Below the pieces are notes generated by a model. The model searched no databases. It saw nothing but the letters and a program-made list of their open reading frames with translations, and was not told where the DNA came from. Both the position numbers and the translations under genes were made by a program. From Pontibacter roseus DSM 17521 (GTDB lineage: Bacteria > Bacteroidota > Bacteroidia > Cytophagales > Hymenobacteraceae), in the NCBI RefSeq assembly GCF_000373265.1, contig NZ_KB890766.1, positions 218,594 to 282,593 of the forward strand: a stretch of 64,000 bases of DNA. The letters run 5' to 3'. Every line of letters begins with the position of its first letter. The stretch's first letter is position 1. Shown in pieces: positions 54,964 through 63,718 of this stretch.

Positions 54964-55866
54964 CTACCTACTTATCTGGCTTATCACAAACCGCTCCTGG
55001 TGGTGTTGCTCGTAGAGGGCGTGAATCATGCCATCCTTCAGACCAACGGCCGGTACCATCATGCTCTCCAGTTTAGCCCATTTCATGGCAGACAGGTATA
55101 TCTCAGCGGCAGGCAGAATCACGTCGGCGCGGTCAGGGTTCAGGAGGAGCTCCGTGAGGCGTTCCTCCATGGTCAGGGAAGCTACTTTGGCCACAATCTC
55201 CTCAATCTGTTTCCGGAAGATGGGCTTGCCTACTGGCTTGCCTGAAAGGTCGTATATTTTGTTGATGTTGCCACCGGTACCGATGGCGCGGGTCAGGTGG
55301 TATTTGCGCGAGTTCTCCTCAATCCAGAGGCGCATGTTATTCCAGAGCTCCTGCGAGTCCACGCCGTGCATGTGACGGATGGATCCCTGCTCAAATGAAT
55401 GCGAAGCCATCTTCTCGCGGTTTACATAGATGTTAAACTCGGTGCTGCCCCCACCCACATCAATGTGCAGGTAATTGCGCTCGTCCAGAAAATTGACGAT
55501 GACTTTGTTGATTAGGTCGGCCTCCGCCTCGCCGTCAATCACCTGAATCTCCATACCGACGGCCTGCCGCACACGTTCCAGAATCTCAGGGGCGTTTTGA
55601 GAGGTACGCATAGCGGAGGTAGCGCATACCATGAAATAGTCCACGTCGTGCACGTCCAGCAGGAGCTGGAAAGCGTGCATCAGCTTGATGAACTTCTGGA
55701 TTTTGACTTCACTGATAAACCCAGCACTGAAGACATCCTCACCGAAGCGTATGGCGTAGCGGATGTACTCTATTCGTTTGAAAATGACGTTCCCGTTCTG
55801 GTTCAGCACACTGGAGATTTGGCATCTGACCGCGTTTGAACCGATATCAATAGCCGCTAGCTTCAA
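54964..55866 (-). CDS. ppx: Exopolyphosphatase, Ppx/GppA family
   Basis: 300 aa. The N-terminal ASKHA phosphate motif is LKLAAIDIGSNAVRCQIS; others are ATSAMRTSQNAPEI, VIDGEAEADLI, HIDVGGGSTEFNIYVN (phosphate 2) and AIGTGGNINKIY. The start is TTG at 55866: the MKLAAIDIGSNAVR-like beginning, a close AGGAAA upstream, and a TATATTTG promoter at 55906-55913 whose start site falls downstream of the longer TTG at 55908. A shorter protein than E. coli Ppx; the Bacteroidota/GppA-like single-lobe form. It may also hydrolyse pppGpp. Confidence 0.9.
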   Translation of the reverse strand: MKLAAIDIGSNAVRCQISSVLNQNGNVIFKRIEYIRYAIRFGEDVFSAGFISEVKIQKFIKLMHAFQLLLDVHDVDYFMVCATSAMRTSQNAPEILERVRQAVGMEIQVIDGEAEADLINKVIVNFLDERNYLHIDVGGGSTEFNIYVNREKMASHSFEQGSIRHMHGVDSQELWNNMRLWIEENSRKYHLTRAIGTGGNINKIYDLSGKPVGKPIFRKQIEEIVAKVASLTMEERLTELLLNPDRADVILPAAEIYLSAMKWAKLESMMVPAVGLKDGMIHALYEQHHQERFVISQISR

Positions 55867-55905
55867 ATATTTCCTGAATATGTGTGTACAACATGCATGA
55901 TAGTC

Positions 55906-55913
55906 CAAATATA
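55906..55913 (-). promoter_or_regulatory. ppx promoter, -7 element
   Basis: TATATTTG on the minus strand fits TAnnTTTG; 19 bases up, TTTC stands in for TTTG. Predicted start near 55899, a 33-base leader, which rules out the TTG at 55908 as ppx start. Confidence 0.6.
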
Positions 55914-55978
55914 GGTATAAATGCTGTACGCAGAAAACCGGCCGCTGCTGTTTTTGAAGCGTCTTAATTATAGAAAAA

Positions 55979-57325
55979 TCACTCGTTCGCGTGTATCCAG
56001 CCCAAGCGCCCGCCTTCAGGCCGCACCATCAGAAACTGTTCATATGAGGCCACCACAGGCACTGCGGCACCGCTAGGCAAACTGTCCATTTGCGCGGCTT
56101 GTGGGTGAGCGTCGTCCAGGAGGGGCTGCTCCTGTTTCAGGTTCTTGACGGCAATGGGCTTGGCTATACCTTCCACCAGCGTACTGGCAACATACGCCTC
56201 CGTATTATCGGGCAGACGCACACGGTACCAACTGTCTGCCGCTCCCGTTACCTGCAGGGGCGTATGCCGTTTCAAGGTGCTGTAGACGCTTGATTTGGTG
56301 GAAGGCTGAAGGCGCACATTCGCCATTTTGGAGGCCACGCGTACCCAGTTGCCAATGTGGCTGGCGTCTACTTTGACGGCAGGTATAGGCTTGGCAGACG
56401 TATGCACGTAGGGGTAGGGGTTGGTGGCGCCGTGGCCGTAGCGGTATACCCCGAAATGCAGGTGCGGGCCGGTGCCCTTAGCGTTGCCGGTGTTGCCGAC
56501 CAGTCCCAAGGTATCGCCCACTGCCACGCGCTGTCCCGTTGAAACAAGTTGCTCGTCGAGGTGCGCGTAATACAGGTTCTGGCCCCTGTCTACATCCGAG
56601 AGCCACACTACTTTGCCACCACGGGGAGTTTCCCGCACGCTGGAGACGACTCCCGCCACAGAGGCGATTACGGGTGTTCCGCGGGGTGCGAAGATATCGA
56701 TACCTTCATGGCTGCGGGCGCCGGCATCGCGCGGGTCGCCCCAGATGCTGGCGATGTTCCGGCTGCTCTTGCCAGGTATAGGAAAGGCCATGGTAGGCTG
56801 CGCCTGGATGGTGATGGTATACTGCCCGCTGCGCAGCAGCTCCGGCTGCACGCGCAAGATGTGGGGCAGGTCCTCGTCCACCACATAGCTCAGCACCGTG
56901 GTGAGCGTATCGGCGTGGGCTACAGGCTTGGGTGACTGGGCAGGGTCAGCCGAAGCCTCGAAAAAATCCATGAACACCCGGTAGGTCTCGCGCGCTTTCA
57001 CCTCCAGGTTCACCACAATTTTTTCGCCTCGTTTGGCCTCCACACGATAGCCCAGCGCCTTGGGATTATCGGCCGGGAAATAGCCTGTCTCCTTGAAGGG
57101 CAATGTGACAGGGTTGGCCGTCTGCAGCGCCTTTTCTCCGGCGGCCAGCCAGTCGCGCCCAATGGCTGTCTGGTCCAGTTTGGCTGCTTTGAGCGAAGAG
57201 GCATAGCGCTCATACGGCGACTCATTCTTGAACACCCCGCGCAAGGCCTCTCGGCTGCCACAGCCTGACAGCAGCGCAACAGCCACAAAGAAATACAAAA
57301 GCTGAAAGTATCCTGATTTGCTCAT
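55979..57325 (-). CDS. M23 peptidase lipoprotein with SH3 domain
   Basis: 448 aa. Start ATG 57325 (MSKSGYFQLLYFFVAVALL), lipobox LLSGC. After an N-terminal ~180-residue region, the LytM/M23 domain has zinc ligands in SHEGIDIFAPRGTPVIASVAGVV and GPHLHFGVYRYG (HxH). A bacterial SH3-like domain follows: ANVRLQPSTKSSVYSTLKRHTPLQVTGAADSWYRV. Expected to cut peptidoglycan cross-links or regulate an amidase at the envelope. It is divergent from the L,D-transpeptidase-family gene, so both may share regulation. Confidence 0.92.
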   Translation of the reverse strand: MSKSGYFQLLYFFVAVALLSGCGSREALRGVFKNESPYERYASSLKAAKLDQTAIGRDWLAAGEKALQTANPVTLPFKETGYFPADNPKALGYRVEAKRGEKIVVNLEVKARETYRVFMDFFEASADPAQSPKPVAHADTLTTVLSYVVDEDLPHILRVQPELLRSGQYTITIQAQPTMAFPIPGKSSRNIASIWGDPRDAGARSHEGIDIFAPRGTPVIASVAGVVSSVRETPRGGKVVWLSDVDRGQNLYYAHLDEQLVSTGQRVAVGDTLGLVGNTGNAKGTGPHLHFGVYRYGHGATNPYPYVHTSAKPIPAVKVDASHIGNWVRVASKMANVRLQPSTKSSVYSTLKRHTPLQVTGAADSWYRVRLPDNTEAYVASTLVEGIAKPIAVKNLKQEQPLLDDAHPQAAQMDSLPSGAAVPVVASYEQFLMVRPEGGRLGWIHANE

Positions 57326-57500
57326 TTTCAATTGAGTAAGGTATGCTGTGGTCTCTCCAATTGATACAAAAACAATACCCATATTGATTCCTTTTGGTTG
57401 ATAGAGAATGCATTATGTCATCAGGTCTGAGAGTAGGTGCTGTTAGAACGGAGCGGTGTGCCATACGTACAACAGGTTGTGTACCAATGGGATTTCAATT

Positions 57501-58343
57501 GTGAGAAGGAAAAACATACGAACTAGATGGAAAAACAAGCGGAAGCGGGTAGCCAAAAAGCTGTTGCCCTTGTTCGCACCACTGATACTATCACCCATCG
57601 CCTCGCAGGCCGCAGGTAAGTTCGTGACGGTGGACAAGAAATCGAAGGGACGGATAGGCACACTCAAAATCATGCGGTTTGAGCAGGTGTCGTTTGACCT
57701 TTACAACCAGATGAACCTCCACGACGCGGACCTGCGCTACGAAGTGTTCAACAAGGCCCTAATGGGCTATTACAGCCTGAAGCACGAGGGCAAGCTCTCC
57801 GATAAAGGCATATTGACTATTGTGGACTTCACCAAGTCATCGAACGAGAAGCGGCTGTGGGTGGTGGACCTGGATAACAAGACCGTGCTATATAATACCT
57901 ATGTGGCGCATGGCCGAAACTCCGGCGAAGTGATGGCTGAGAATTTCTCCAATGAGCATAAGTCCAACATGAGCAGCATTGGCTTTTATGTGACGGAAGG
58001 CATTTACTACGGCAAACATGGTAAATCGCTGAAGCTGAACGGGGTGGACGAGAATTTCAACACCAACGCGCTGGACCGCTGCATTGTGATGCATGGGGCC
58101 GAGTATGCCACAGAGGATTTTATTGAGGAGTATGGTCGGCTGGGCAGGAGCCTGGGTTGTCCGGCGCTGCCGATGGGAGAGCATGAAGGCATCATCGACA
58201 CGGTGAAGGAAAACACGGCCCTCTACATACATGCCTCCAACGATGCCTATACCTCGCAGTACCTGGACCACGCCAACGCCATGGCCGGGCTTATTGAGGA
58301 AGGGCAGCCTAATCCACTGCCTCCGCCTGTGGCTTCCATTTGA
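57501..58343 (+). CDS. L,D-transpeptidase-catalytic-domain (YkuD-like) protein
   Basis: About 280 aa with a basic N-terminus and a hydrophobic signal (RVAKKLLPLFAPLILSPIASQAA). The conserved block FTKSSNEKRLWVVDLDNKTVLYNTYVAHGRNSG ... GIYYGKHGKSLKLNGVDENFNTNALDRCIVMHGAEYA ... GRLGRSLGCPALP has the catalytic HG and SxGCPA motif of the murein L,D-transpeptidase catalytic-domain family. It probably cross-links or anchors peptidoglycan. No ATG starts the frame: GTG at 57501 or 57456 are the options; GTG 57501 is used. Its 3' end overlaps the convergent redoxin gene by 35 bases. Confidence 0.87.
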   Translation: MRRKNIRTRWKNKRKRVAKKLLPLFAPLILSPIASQAAGKFVTVDKKSKGRIGTLKIMRFEQVSFDLYNQMNLHDADLRYEVFNKALMGYYSLKHEGKLSDKGILTIVDFTKSSNEKRLWVVDLDNKTVLYNTYVAHGRNSGEVMAENFSNEHKSNMSSIGFYVTEGIYYGKHGKSLKLNGVDENFNTNALDRCIVMHGAEYATEDFIEEYGRLGRSLGCPALPMGEHEGIIDTVKENTALYIHASNDAYTSQYLDHANAMAGLIEEGQPNPLPPPVASI

Positions 58344-58881
58344 TGCCGCAGCCTGTGCTTGGCTTCTGCTCATTACTCACCCTTTGCCCTGCCAGTAAGG
58401 CATCCAACGCCTGGCGCAAATCCTGGCCCGTGACAGGAGTCTGGCTACGGGGCCGGGAGTCATCAAACTGGCCGTGGTAGGCCAAGCGCATGCTCCGGTC
58501 AAACACATAGAACTCGGGGGTGCAGGCAGCGTGGAAGGCACGGGCTACCTGTTGCGTCTGGTCGTAGAGGTATGGAAACGGAAAGCCTTTTTCAGTGGCC
58601 AAAGCCTTCATCTGCTGCGGCCCATCTTCCGGGTAGGCATCGGCATTGTTGGCGCTGATGGCCACGAAATTTACTCCTTTCTGCTGGTATTCCCGCGCCA
58701 ACGCTACTAGTTCATCCAGAATATGCCTGACGTAAGGGCAGTGGTTGCACAAAAACATGATGACAGTGGCCCTGCTGGAAACCACATCCTGCAGCGAGAC
58801 CAACTTGTCGGAAACGGTGTCGAGGAGGGCGAAGTTGGGTGCTACAGTGCCCAGTGGTAATGCTGTGGAAGCTAATGGCAT
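58309..58881 (-). CDS. Thioredoxin-fold redoxin (AhpC/TSA-like)
   Basis: 190 aa, cytosolic. ATG 58881 (MPLASTALPLGTVAPNFALLDT) is used over a GTG 30 bases earlier. The redox motif is CNHCPY in IMFLCNHCPYVRHILDELVAL; then GVNFVAISANNADAYPEDGP and AFHAACTPEFYVFD. It belongs to the thioredoxin-like family of Bacteroidota whose members have a CxxC and a TPEFYVFD strand. Specific substrate unknown. Confidence 0.88.
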   Translation of the reverse strand: MPLASTALPLGTVAPNFALLDTVSDKLVSLQDVVSSRATVIMFLCNHCPYVRHILDELVALAREYQQKGVNFVAISANNADAYPEDGPQQMKALATEKGFPFPYLYDQTQQVARAFHAACTPEFYVFDRSMRLAYHGQFDDSRPRSQTPVTGQDLRQALDALLAGQRVSNEQKPSTGCGIKWKPQAEAVD

Positions 58882-59091
58882 GCTGCTGTAGATTAGGGTG
58901 AAACGTATCACGGGCTATACCCGAAAGCTGAATCAATGTAAGATTTTCGGAGGAAATAAAAAAGAAGACAGGAGCTTATTACGGAACCCGAACGTGACAC
59001 AGAACAAGCTCCCGTCTAGAGTGTTGCTTTTAAAAATATGGAGGAAGAATCGCAGGGAAAACCCAACTGGAGGTATAGTCCTAATGCCTAT

Positions 59092-59340
59092 TTACCGCTC
59101 ATCTTCCAAGCGGGTCAGAGAGAAGTAAATCACGTAAAACCAGTTGAAGAAGCCGTGGAGGATAGCCCACAAAATGGAACGATTGCGCGTCCAGGAAGTG
59201 ACCACGGCAATAGACACGCCTATCGCTGTGCCGGTGCTCAGTCCGTTTCGCACCACTGTCTGACTCACTTCCTGAGCAAGAAGTGGAGTAGAAATGAGAA
59301 GTAAAACCAACAGTAGGGGAAGGGAGAATTTGTTTTTCAT
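59092..59340 (-). CDS. Tiny membrane/secreted protein
   Basis: 82 aa: signal peptide MKNKFSLPLLLVLLLISTPLLAQ then one hydrophobic stretch (ILWAILHGFFNWFYVIYFSLT) ending in an acidic tail. ATG at 59340. No family recognised. The presence of a signal and transmembrane helix in 82 residues argues for a real gene; function unknown. Confidence 0.6.
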   Translation of the reverse strand: MKNKFSLPLLLVLLLISTPLLAQEVSQTVVRNGLSTGTAIGVSIAVVTSWTRNRSILWAILHGFFNWFYVIYFSLTRLEDER

Positions 59341-59421
59341 GTGGCTATTGTCAGAGGTGTACCTATACGCAGAACAATATACAGAAAAGCTATATATTTA
59401 AAAGATATATACCTGTTTTGC

Positions 59422-59468
59422 TTCACGCGTTCGCGCCGGCTGTTATTAAGCAGGCGCGGACGCGTGAA
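59422..59468 (-). terminator. Hairpin downstream of malQ
   Basis: 16-bp stem with one wobble (TTCACGCGTTCGCGCC / GGCGCGGACGCGTGAA), loop of 15 bases, 6 bases past the malQ stop. Likely terminator for the trehalose/glucan operon; weak T-run. Confidence 0.65.
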
Positions 59469-59473
59469 ATACC

Positions 59474-60985
59474 TTACAACCTGCCGTACAATTGCACTTC
59501 TTTCCTGAGCTTGTGGGCTACCGGTTTGGTGAACATGCCGGGCTCCAGGCGCCAGAGCCAGTTGCCATTGGAGGTCGAGGGTTTGTTCATGATGGCCTCT
59601 TTACCTAGTCCCAGAATGTCCTGCATCGGTATGACAGTCAACTGCGACACCGACATGTAGGCCAGCCGGTTCATGGCTTCATGCACATTTTCCTTTGTCA
59701 GTTGCTGTGCGCTGTAATCACTCAGGCGCTTGCGGTCTTCTTTGCTGGCATCCTGCTCAAACCACGCCCGTGTGGTGCTGTTGTCGTGGGTGCCGGTATA
59801 CACAATGGCGTTCTGGCTGTGGTTGTGCGGTGCGTACAGGCTGTTGGGCAGGTCCTCCCCAAAGGCGAACAGCAGCACCCGCATACCGGGCAGGTCGAAC
59901 TGCGCCATCAGGTCCCGCACCGGCTGGTCTATCTCTCCCAAGTCTTCCGCTATGATGGGCATCTCAGGGAACTTCTCCTTGACAAGGCTGAGTAGTTCTG
60001 CTCCGGGGGTTTTCACCCATTTGCCATGAATGGCGGTTTCTTCGCCTGCAGCCACCTGCCAGTAAGCCGAAAAGGCCCGGAAGTGGTCGAGGCGCAATAA
60101 GCCGAACAGCTCCAGGTTGTGGGCGATGCGCTGTATCCACCAGCTAAAATCATCTTCTTGCAGCACCTTCCAGTTGAAGACGGGCGTGCCCCACAATTGC
60201 CCCGTTTCGCTGAAATAGTCGGGCGGTACGCCGGAGACGGCTGTGGGCATACCTTTTTTGTCCAGCTTGAAAATAGTAGGGTGTGACCACACATCGGCGC
60301 TGTCATGGCTGACATAGAAGGGCATGTCGCCGATGAAGCTGATTCCTTTGGAATTGCAGTAGGTTTTCAGTCTTTCCCACTGGTGGTAGAAGAGAAACTG
60401 CAGGAATATTTCCCGCTCAATCTCCTCGGCCAGTTCGGCGGCCAGTTCCTCCACAGCTTCATGCTCACGGTTCTTCAGCTCAGCAGGCCACTGTGTCCAG
60501 GCCTGTTGCCCAAAATGATGCTTGAAGACCACAAAGCGGGCGAAGTCCGGCAGCCAGGCCTTGTGTTTTTCCTGAAACCGGATGAACGCACCGTTCAGCT
60601 GGCTGCCCTGTCCCGCCTTGAATTTCTGGTACGCCTTGTACAGCACCTGTTTCTTATACTCAGCCACCTTCTCAAACTCTACTTTCCTGTCATCGAAAGA
60701 GGTATTCGGTTTGATATCCTTTTTGATGAGCAGGCCATCCTCTACCAGCAAGTCCGGGCTGATGAGCAGGGGGTTGCCTGCGAAGGCGGAGTGGCTACTG
60801 TATGGGGAGTTGCCAGTGCCGATTTCGGTTGGGTTGAGCGGAAGAATCTGCCAGTAGCGCTGCCCTGCCTCTTCCAGCAGGTCTGCAAACCGATAGGCCT
60901 CCGGACCCAAATCCCCGATGCCATAGGGGGAGGGGAGAGAGGTGATGTGGAGCAGTATACCACTGCTTCGTTTTTTTATAATCAT
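59474..60985 (-). CDS. malQ: 4-alpha-glucanotransferase (amylomaltase)
   Basis: 503 aa GH77 enzyme that disproportionates maltooligosaccharides. Signature regions: RSSGILLHITSLPSPYGIGDLG, YWQILPLNPTEIGTGNSPYSSHSAFAGNPLLISPD, FIGDMPFYVSHDSADVWSHPTIF, AGVPPDYFSETGQLWG, LRLDHFRAFSAYWQV (Asp nucleophile), IIAEDLGEI (acid), and YTGTHDNST. Its ATG overlaps the treY stop (ATGA), so both are coupled. It can recycle the short glucans left by TreY. Confidence 0.95.
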   Translation of the reverse strand: MIIKKRSSGILLHITSLPSPYGIGDLGPEAYRFADLLEEAGQRYWQILPLNPTEIGTGNSPYSSHSAFAGNPLLISPDLLVEDGLLIKKDIKPNTSFDDRKVEFEKVAEYKKQVLYKAYQKFKAGQGSQLNGAFIRFQEKHKAWLPDFARFVVFKHHFGQQAWTQWPAELKNREHEAVEELAAELAEEIEREIFLQFLFYHQWERLKTYCNSKGISFIGDMPFYVSHDSADVWSHPTIFKLDKKGMPTAVSGVPPDYFSETGQLWGTPVFNWKVLQEDDFSWWIQRIAHNLELFGLLRLDHFRAFSAYWQVAAGEETAIHGKWVKTPGAELLSLVKEKFPEMPIIAEDLGEIDQPVRDLMAQFDLPGMRVLLFAFGEDLPNSLYAPHNHSQNAIVYTGTHDNSTTRAWFEQDASKEDRKRLSDYSAQQLTKENVHEAMNRLAYMSVSQLTVIPMQDILGLGKEAIMNKPSTSNGNWLWRLEPGMFTKPVAHKLRKEVQLYGRL

Positions 60986-63711
60986 GCTGTTTTAGACGTT
61001 ATTAGTGCTACCGGAAAAGATTTGAACAAGGTGGCAAGCGGAATCTCCTGCTGCCCCTCTACCTGGTGGTTGCTGAACAGGTGCTGCCATTGCTGCGGCG
61101 CCTCGGATGGCAACACAACAGCCGTGTCCTCCCATACCTGCTCCCCGAGCGGCAACTCGCTTTCGGAAACCAGCGAGGCAAGCAGGCGCGGTACCACCAC
61201 CAGGCACCAGGCCCCTTCCTGCTGGCGGGCAAAAGCGATGGCGTGGTTCCGGTGCTTTCCACTGAGTGTTAACGGAATGTAGTTTCCCTTGTCGAAGAGT
61301 GCCTTTTGTTCCTGGCGCAGGTGGAGCACCTTGTACAGCAGGTATAGCTTGACCTTCGCGTCTTCAGGAGACTGGAGCATTTCCGCTAACAGCGCTTGTG
61401 TATCCTGATTTTCCCGGGCCTGGATGTCCTGCAGGAATTCACGGCGCAAATCGTAATCCACGGGGCGGCGGTTGTCAGGGTCTACTAGGCTGAAATCCCA
61501 GAGCTCACATCCCTGGTATACATCGGGCACACCGGGGCAGGTGGTTTTCAGTAGCGTCTGGCAGAGGGAATAAATCCAGCCGAGGTGCGCCGCCCTGCTG
61601 AAGAACGGCATGAAGGAATCCAGGAAGGCCTCATCCTCCAGAAGCAGTTTCTGCACCAGGTTCTTGGCGGCTTCCTCGTAGGCTTCGTTCGGCTCGGACC
61701 AGTTCGTATTCTCCTTGGCCTCCCGGAAGGCCTTCACCAAGTACTCCTGCACACGCTCCACCAAGGTGTCGTCTACTGCGCCTTCTAGGGGCATCACACC
61801 TACCAGCGTCTGTAGGATGAAATACAAGTCGTTGGCCGTTGGCCCGGCTGAAGTGCTGTGCTTTCGGGCCAAATCCATCCACTCGGTCACGTACTTTTCC
61901 CACTCGTCGGGTAACTCGCTCAGCACCTCCAGACGCATACGGGAGCCTTCGCCGCGTTTGGTGTCGTGGGTGGAGGTGGCGTTGATGGAGTGCGGGTAGG
62001 TCTGGAGCCGGTACTCCATGAGCTGGTGGAAATCGCGGCGGGCGATGTTGAACACATCCGGACTGTTGCCTACCTCGTTGAGCGAAATCAGCCGGTTATA
62101 GTTGTAAAACGTGGTGTCTTCCACGCCTTTCGCTGCCAATGGCCCTGTGAACTGTTGGCTGCGCATCACAAAGTATAGCTTGTGGCGCCGGAGCTCCTCT
62201 GAATCCTGGTCATCAGACTCAAACAGGCTGCGGAGGTGCTGCAACTCAGCTTTGGCCTCTGGCGCACGTCTGTTTGCTACTTTAAAGGCTTCCTCCACGA
62301 CCTCCATGGCGGCAGGAGCCAGGGGGAAGGTATGGCCATAGATGCGGTATACCGGGAAGGAGGCCAGCAGTGCCGACAAGGCATCGGCCCATTTCTTTTC
62401 GTCGGCGCCGCTAGGGAGCAGGTCTGAGTCGCGGAGTAGGCGCAGCAGGTTCTTCAGTTCGCCCTGCATGTGGTGCTCCAGAATGAAGAGTTTCTTCTCA
62501 TACACCAGTTTCTCGTAGTCGATGGGGGCGTCGGGCACCAGGCGGCGGTACAGGCGTGTGAGCTTGCGTTCTCCTTCGGCATCGGTGTAGAGGTTGCTGA
62601 CCCAGGCCAAGAAGTCGTAGCCGCTGTTGCCCTGTATGGGCCAATACTCAGGCATATTTTCTTCCCCTTCCAGGATTTTCTCGACGACCAGGTATACCTC
62701 CTCACCCATCCGCTCGCGCAGGCGCTCCAGGTAAGTGTCTGGGTCGAAGAGGCCGTCCACGTGGTCTACCCGCAGTCCCTGCACCAGTTGGCGCACGCAA
62801 AGTTCTTTGATGAACCGGTGGTAGTGTTCGAACACCTCCTGGTGCTCCATACCCAAGCATATGAGGTCGTTGACGGTGAAGAAGCGGCGGTAGTTGATTC
62901 GCTTTTCGGTCTCCTGCCAATGACAGAGGAGGTAGTACTGCTGCTCCAATAGCTCAGTCAGCACCTGGGAATCTTGGTTGATGCCTTCCACCACCTGCTC
63001 TGCTGCCTTTTTCAGCTGTGCCTGCTGCTCCAGTGTCTGCCACAGGGAGTGCTTGAACTGCTGCCAGGCCTCGTGGTCGATTTCGTCCTGGGCTGTGTTG
63101 GTTAGCAACTGCTGCAGGAGCGCTTCGAGTTTATTTTTGGCTTCGTCTTGGCTTACCTGTTGGCTGATTTGCTGCAGCAGGTCCGCGTAACTGTCGATGC
63201 TGAGGGGATAGGCATTGTCGAAGTAGCTGATGTGAAAACCATTTTCGTCGAGAGACAGCTTCAGTTGCTGCTGTTGCACGACCTCTTCCAAGGGCTCACC
63301 CAGAAAGGGCACCATCACCCTGCCCTTGAAGTCCGGGTGGCCGAAGTTAATGTCGAAGAAGGTATAGAACCTGGATTTCTGGCCTTTCTCGAGCACATCC
63401 ATCAGCCAGAAGTTGTGCGGGTGAAAGGCCATGTGGTTGGGCACGATGTCCTGCAGCCAACCCATGCCATGGGCCTTCAACTCGTCGGCTATCTCTTGTA
63501 GCTCCTCCAACGTTCCCACATCGGGATTAATCTGATGTGGGTCCACCACATCATACCCGTGTTCGCTCTCTGGCCGCGCCGTGAAAAAGGGTGCTGCATA
63601 GACGGTGCTTATACCCAGTTCTTTCAGGTATGGGATAAGCTGCTTGACTTCGTTGAGTTTGAATTTAGGGGATATCTGTAGTCTGTAAGTCGACGAAGGG
63701 ATGTATACCAT
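60982..63711 (-). CDS. treY: Malto-oligosyltrehalose synthase
   Basis: 909 aa GH13 enzyme that turns the reducing end of maltodextrins into a trehalose unit. N-terminus SSTYRLQISPKFKLNEVKQLIPYLKELGISTVYAAPFFTARPESEHGYDVVDPHQINPDVG and DIVPNHMAFHPHNFWLMDVLEKG are diagnostic; GLRVDHVDGLFDP (nucleophile) and the NATSTHDTKRGEGSRMRLE and GVPDVYQGCELWDFSLVDPDNRRPVDY segments follow. It pairs with TreZ in most pathways; no treZ is in the window. It overlaps malQ and starts 8 bases from the unknown gene upstream. Confidence 0.94.
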   Translation of the reverse strand: MVYIPSSTYRLQISPKFKLNEVKQLIPYLKELGISTVYAAPFFTARPESEHGYDVVDPHQINPDVGTLEELQEIADELKAHGMGWLQDIVPNHMAFHPHNFWLMDVLEKGQKSRFYTFFDINFGHPDFKGRVMVPFLGEPLEEVVQQQQLKLSLDENGFHISYFDNAYPLSIDSYADLLQQISQQVSQDEAKNKLEALLQQLLTNTAQDEIDHEAWQQFKHSLWQTLEQQAQLKKAAEQVVEGINQDSQVLTELLEQQYYLLCHWQETEKRINYRRFFTVNDLICLGMEHQEVFEHYHRFIKELCVRQLVQGLRVDHVDGLFDPDTYLERLRERMGEEVYLVVEKILEGEENMPEYWPIQGNSGYDFLAWVSNLYTDAEGERKLTRLYRRLVPDAPIDYEKLVYEKKLFILEHHMQGELKNLLRLLRDSDLLPSGADEKKWADALSALLASFPVYRIYGHTFPLAPAAMEVVEEAFKVANRRAPEAKAELQHLRSLFESDDQDSEELRRHKLYFVMRSQQFTGPLAAKGVEDTTFYNYNRLISLNEVGNSPDVFNIARRDFHQLMEYRLQTYPHSINATSTHDTKRGEGSRMRLEVLSELPDEWEKYVTEWMDLARKHSTSAGPTANDLYFILQTLVGVMPLEGAVDDTLVERVQEYLVKAFREAKENTNWSEPNEAYEEAAKNLVQKLLLEDEAFLDSFMPFFSRAAHLGWIYSLCQTLLKTTCPGVPDVYQGCELWDFSLVDPDNRRPVDYDLRREFLQDIQARENQDTQALLAEMLQSPEDAKVKLYLLYKVLHLRQEQKALFDKGNYIPLTLSGKHRNHAIAFARQQEGAWCLVVVPRLLASLVSESELPLGEQVWEDTAVVLPSEAPQQWQHLFSNHQVEGQQEIPLATLFKSFPVALITSKTA

Positions 63712-63718
63712 AAGGATT

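Noticed and set aside
58898-59128. 76-codon open frame on the plus strand
   Set aside because: Basic, no motif, overlaps the tiny membrane gene on the other strand.
60305-61282. 325-codon open frame on the plus strand
   Set aside because: Antisense to malQ and treY, crosses two real genes.
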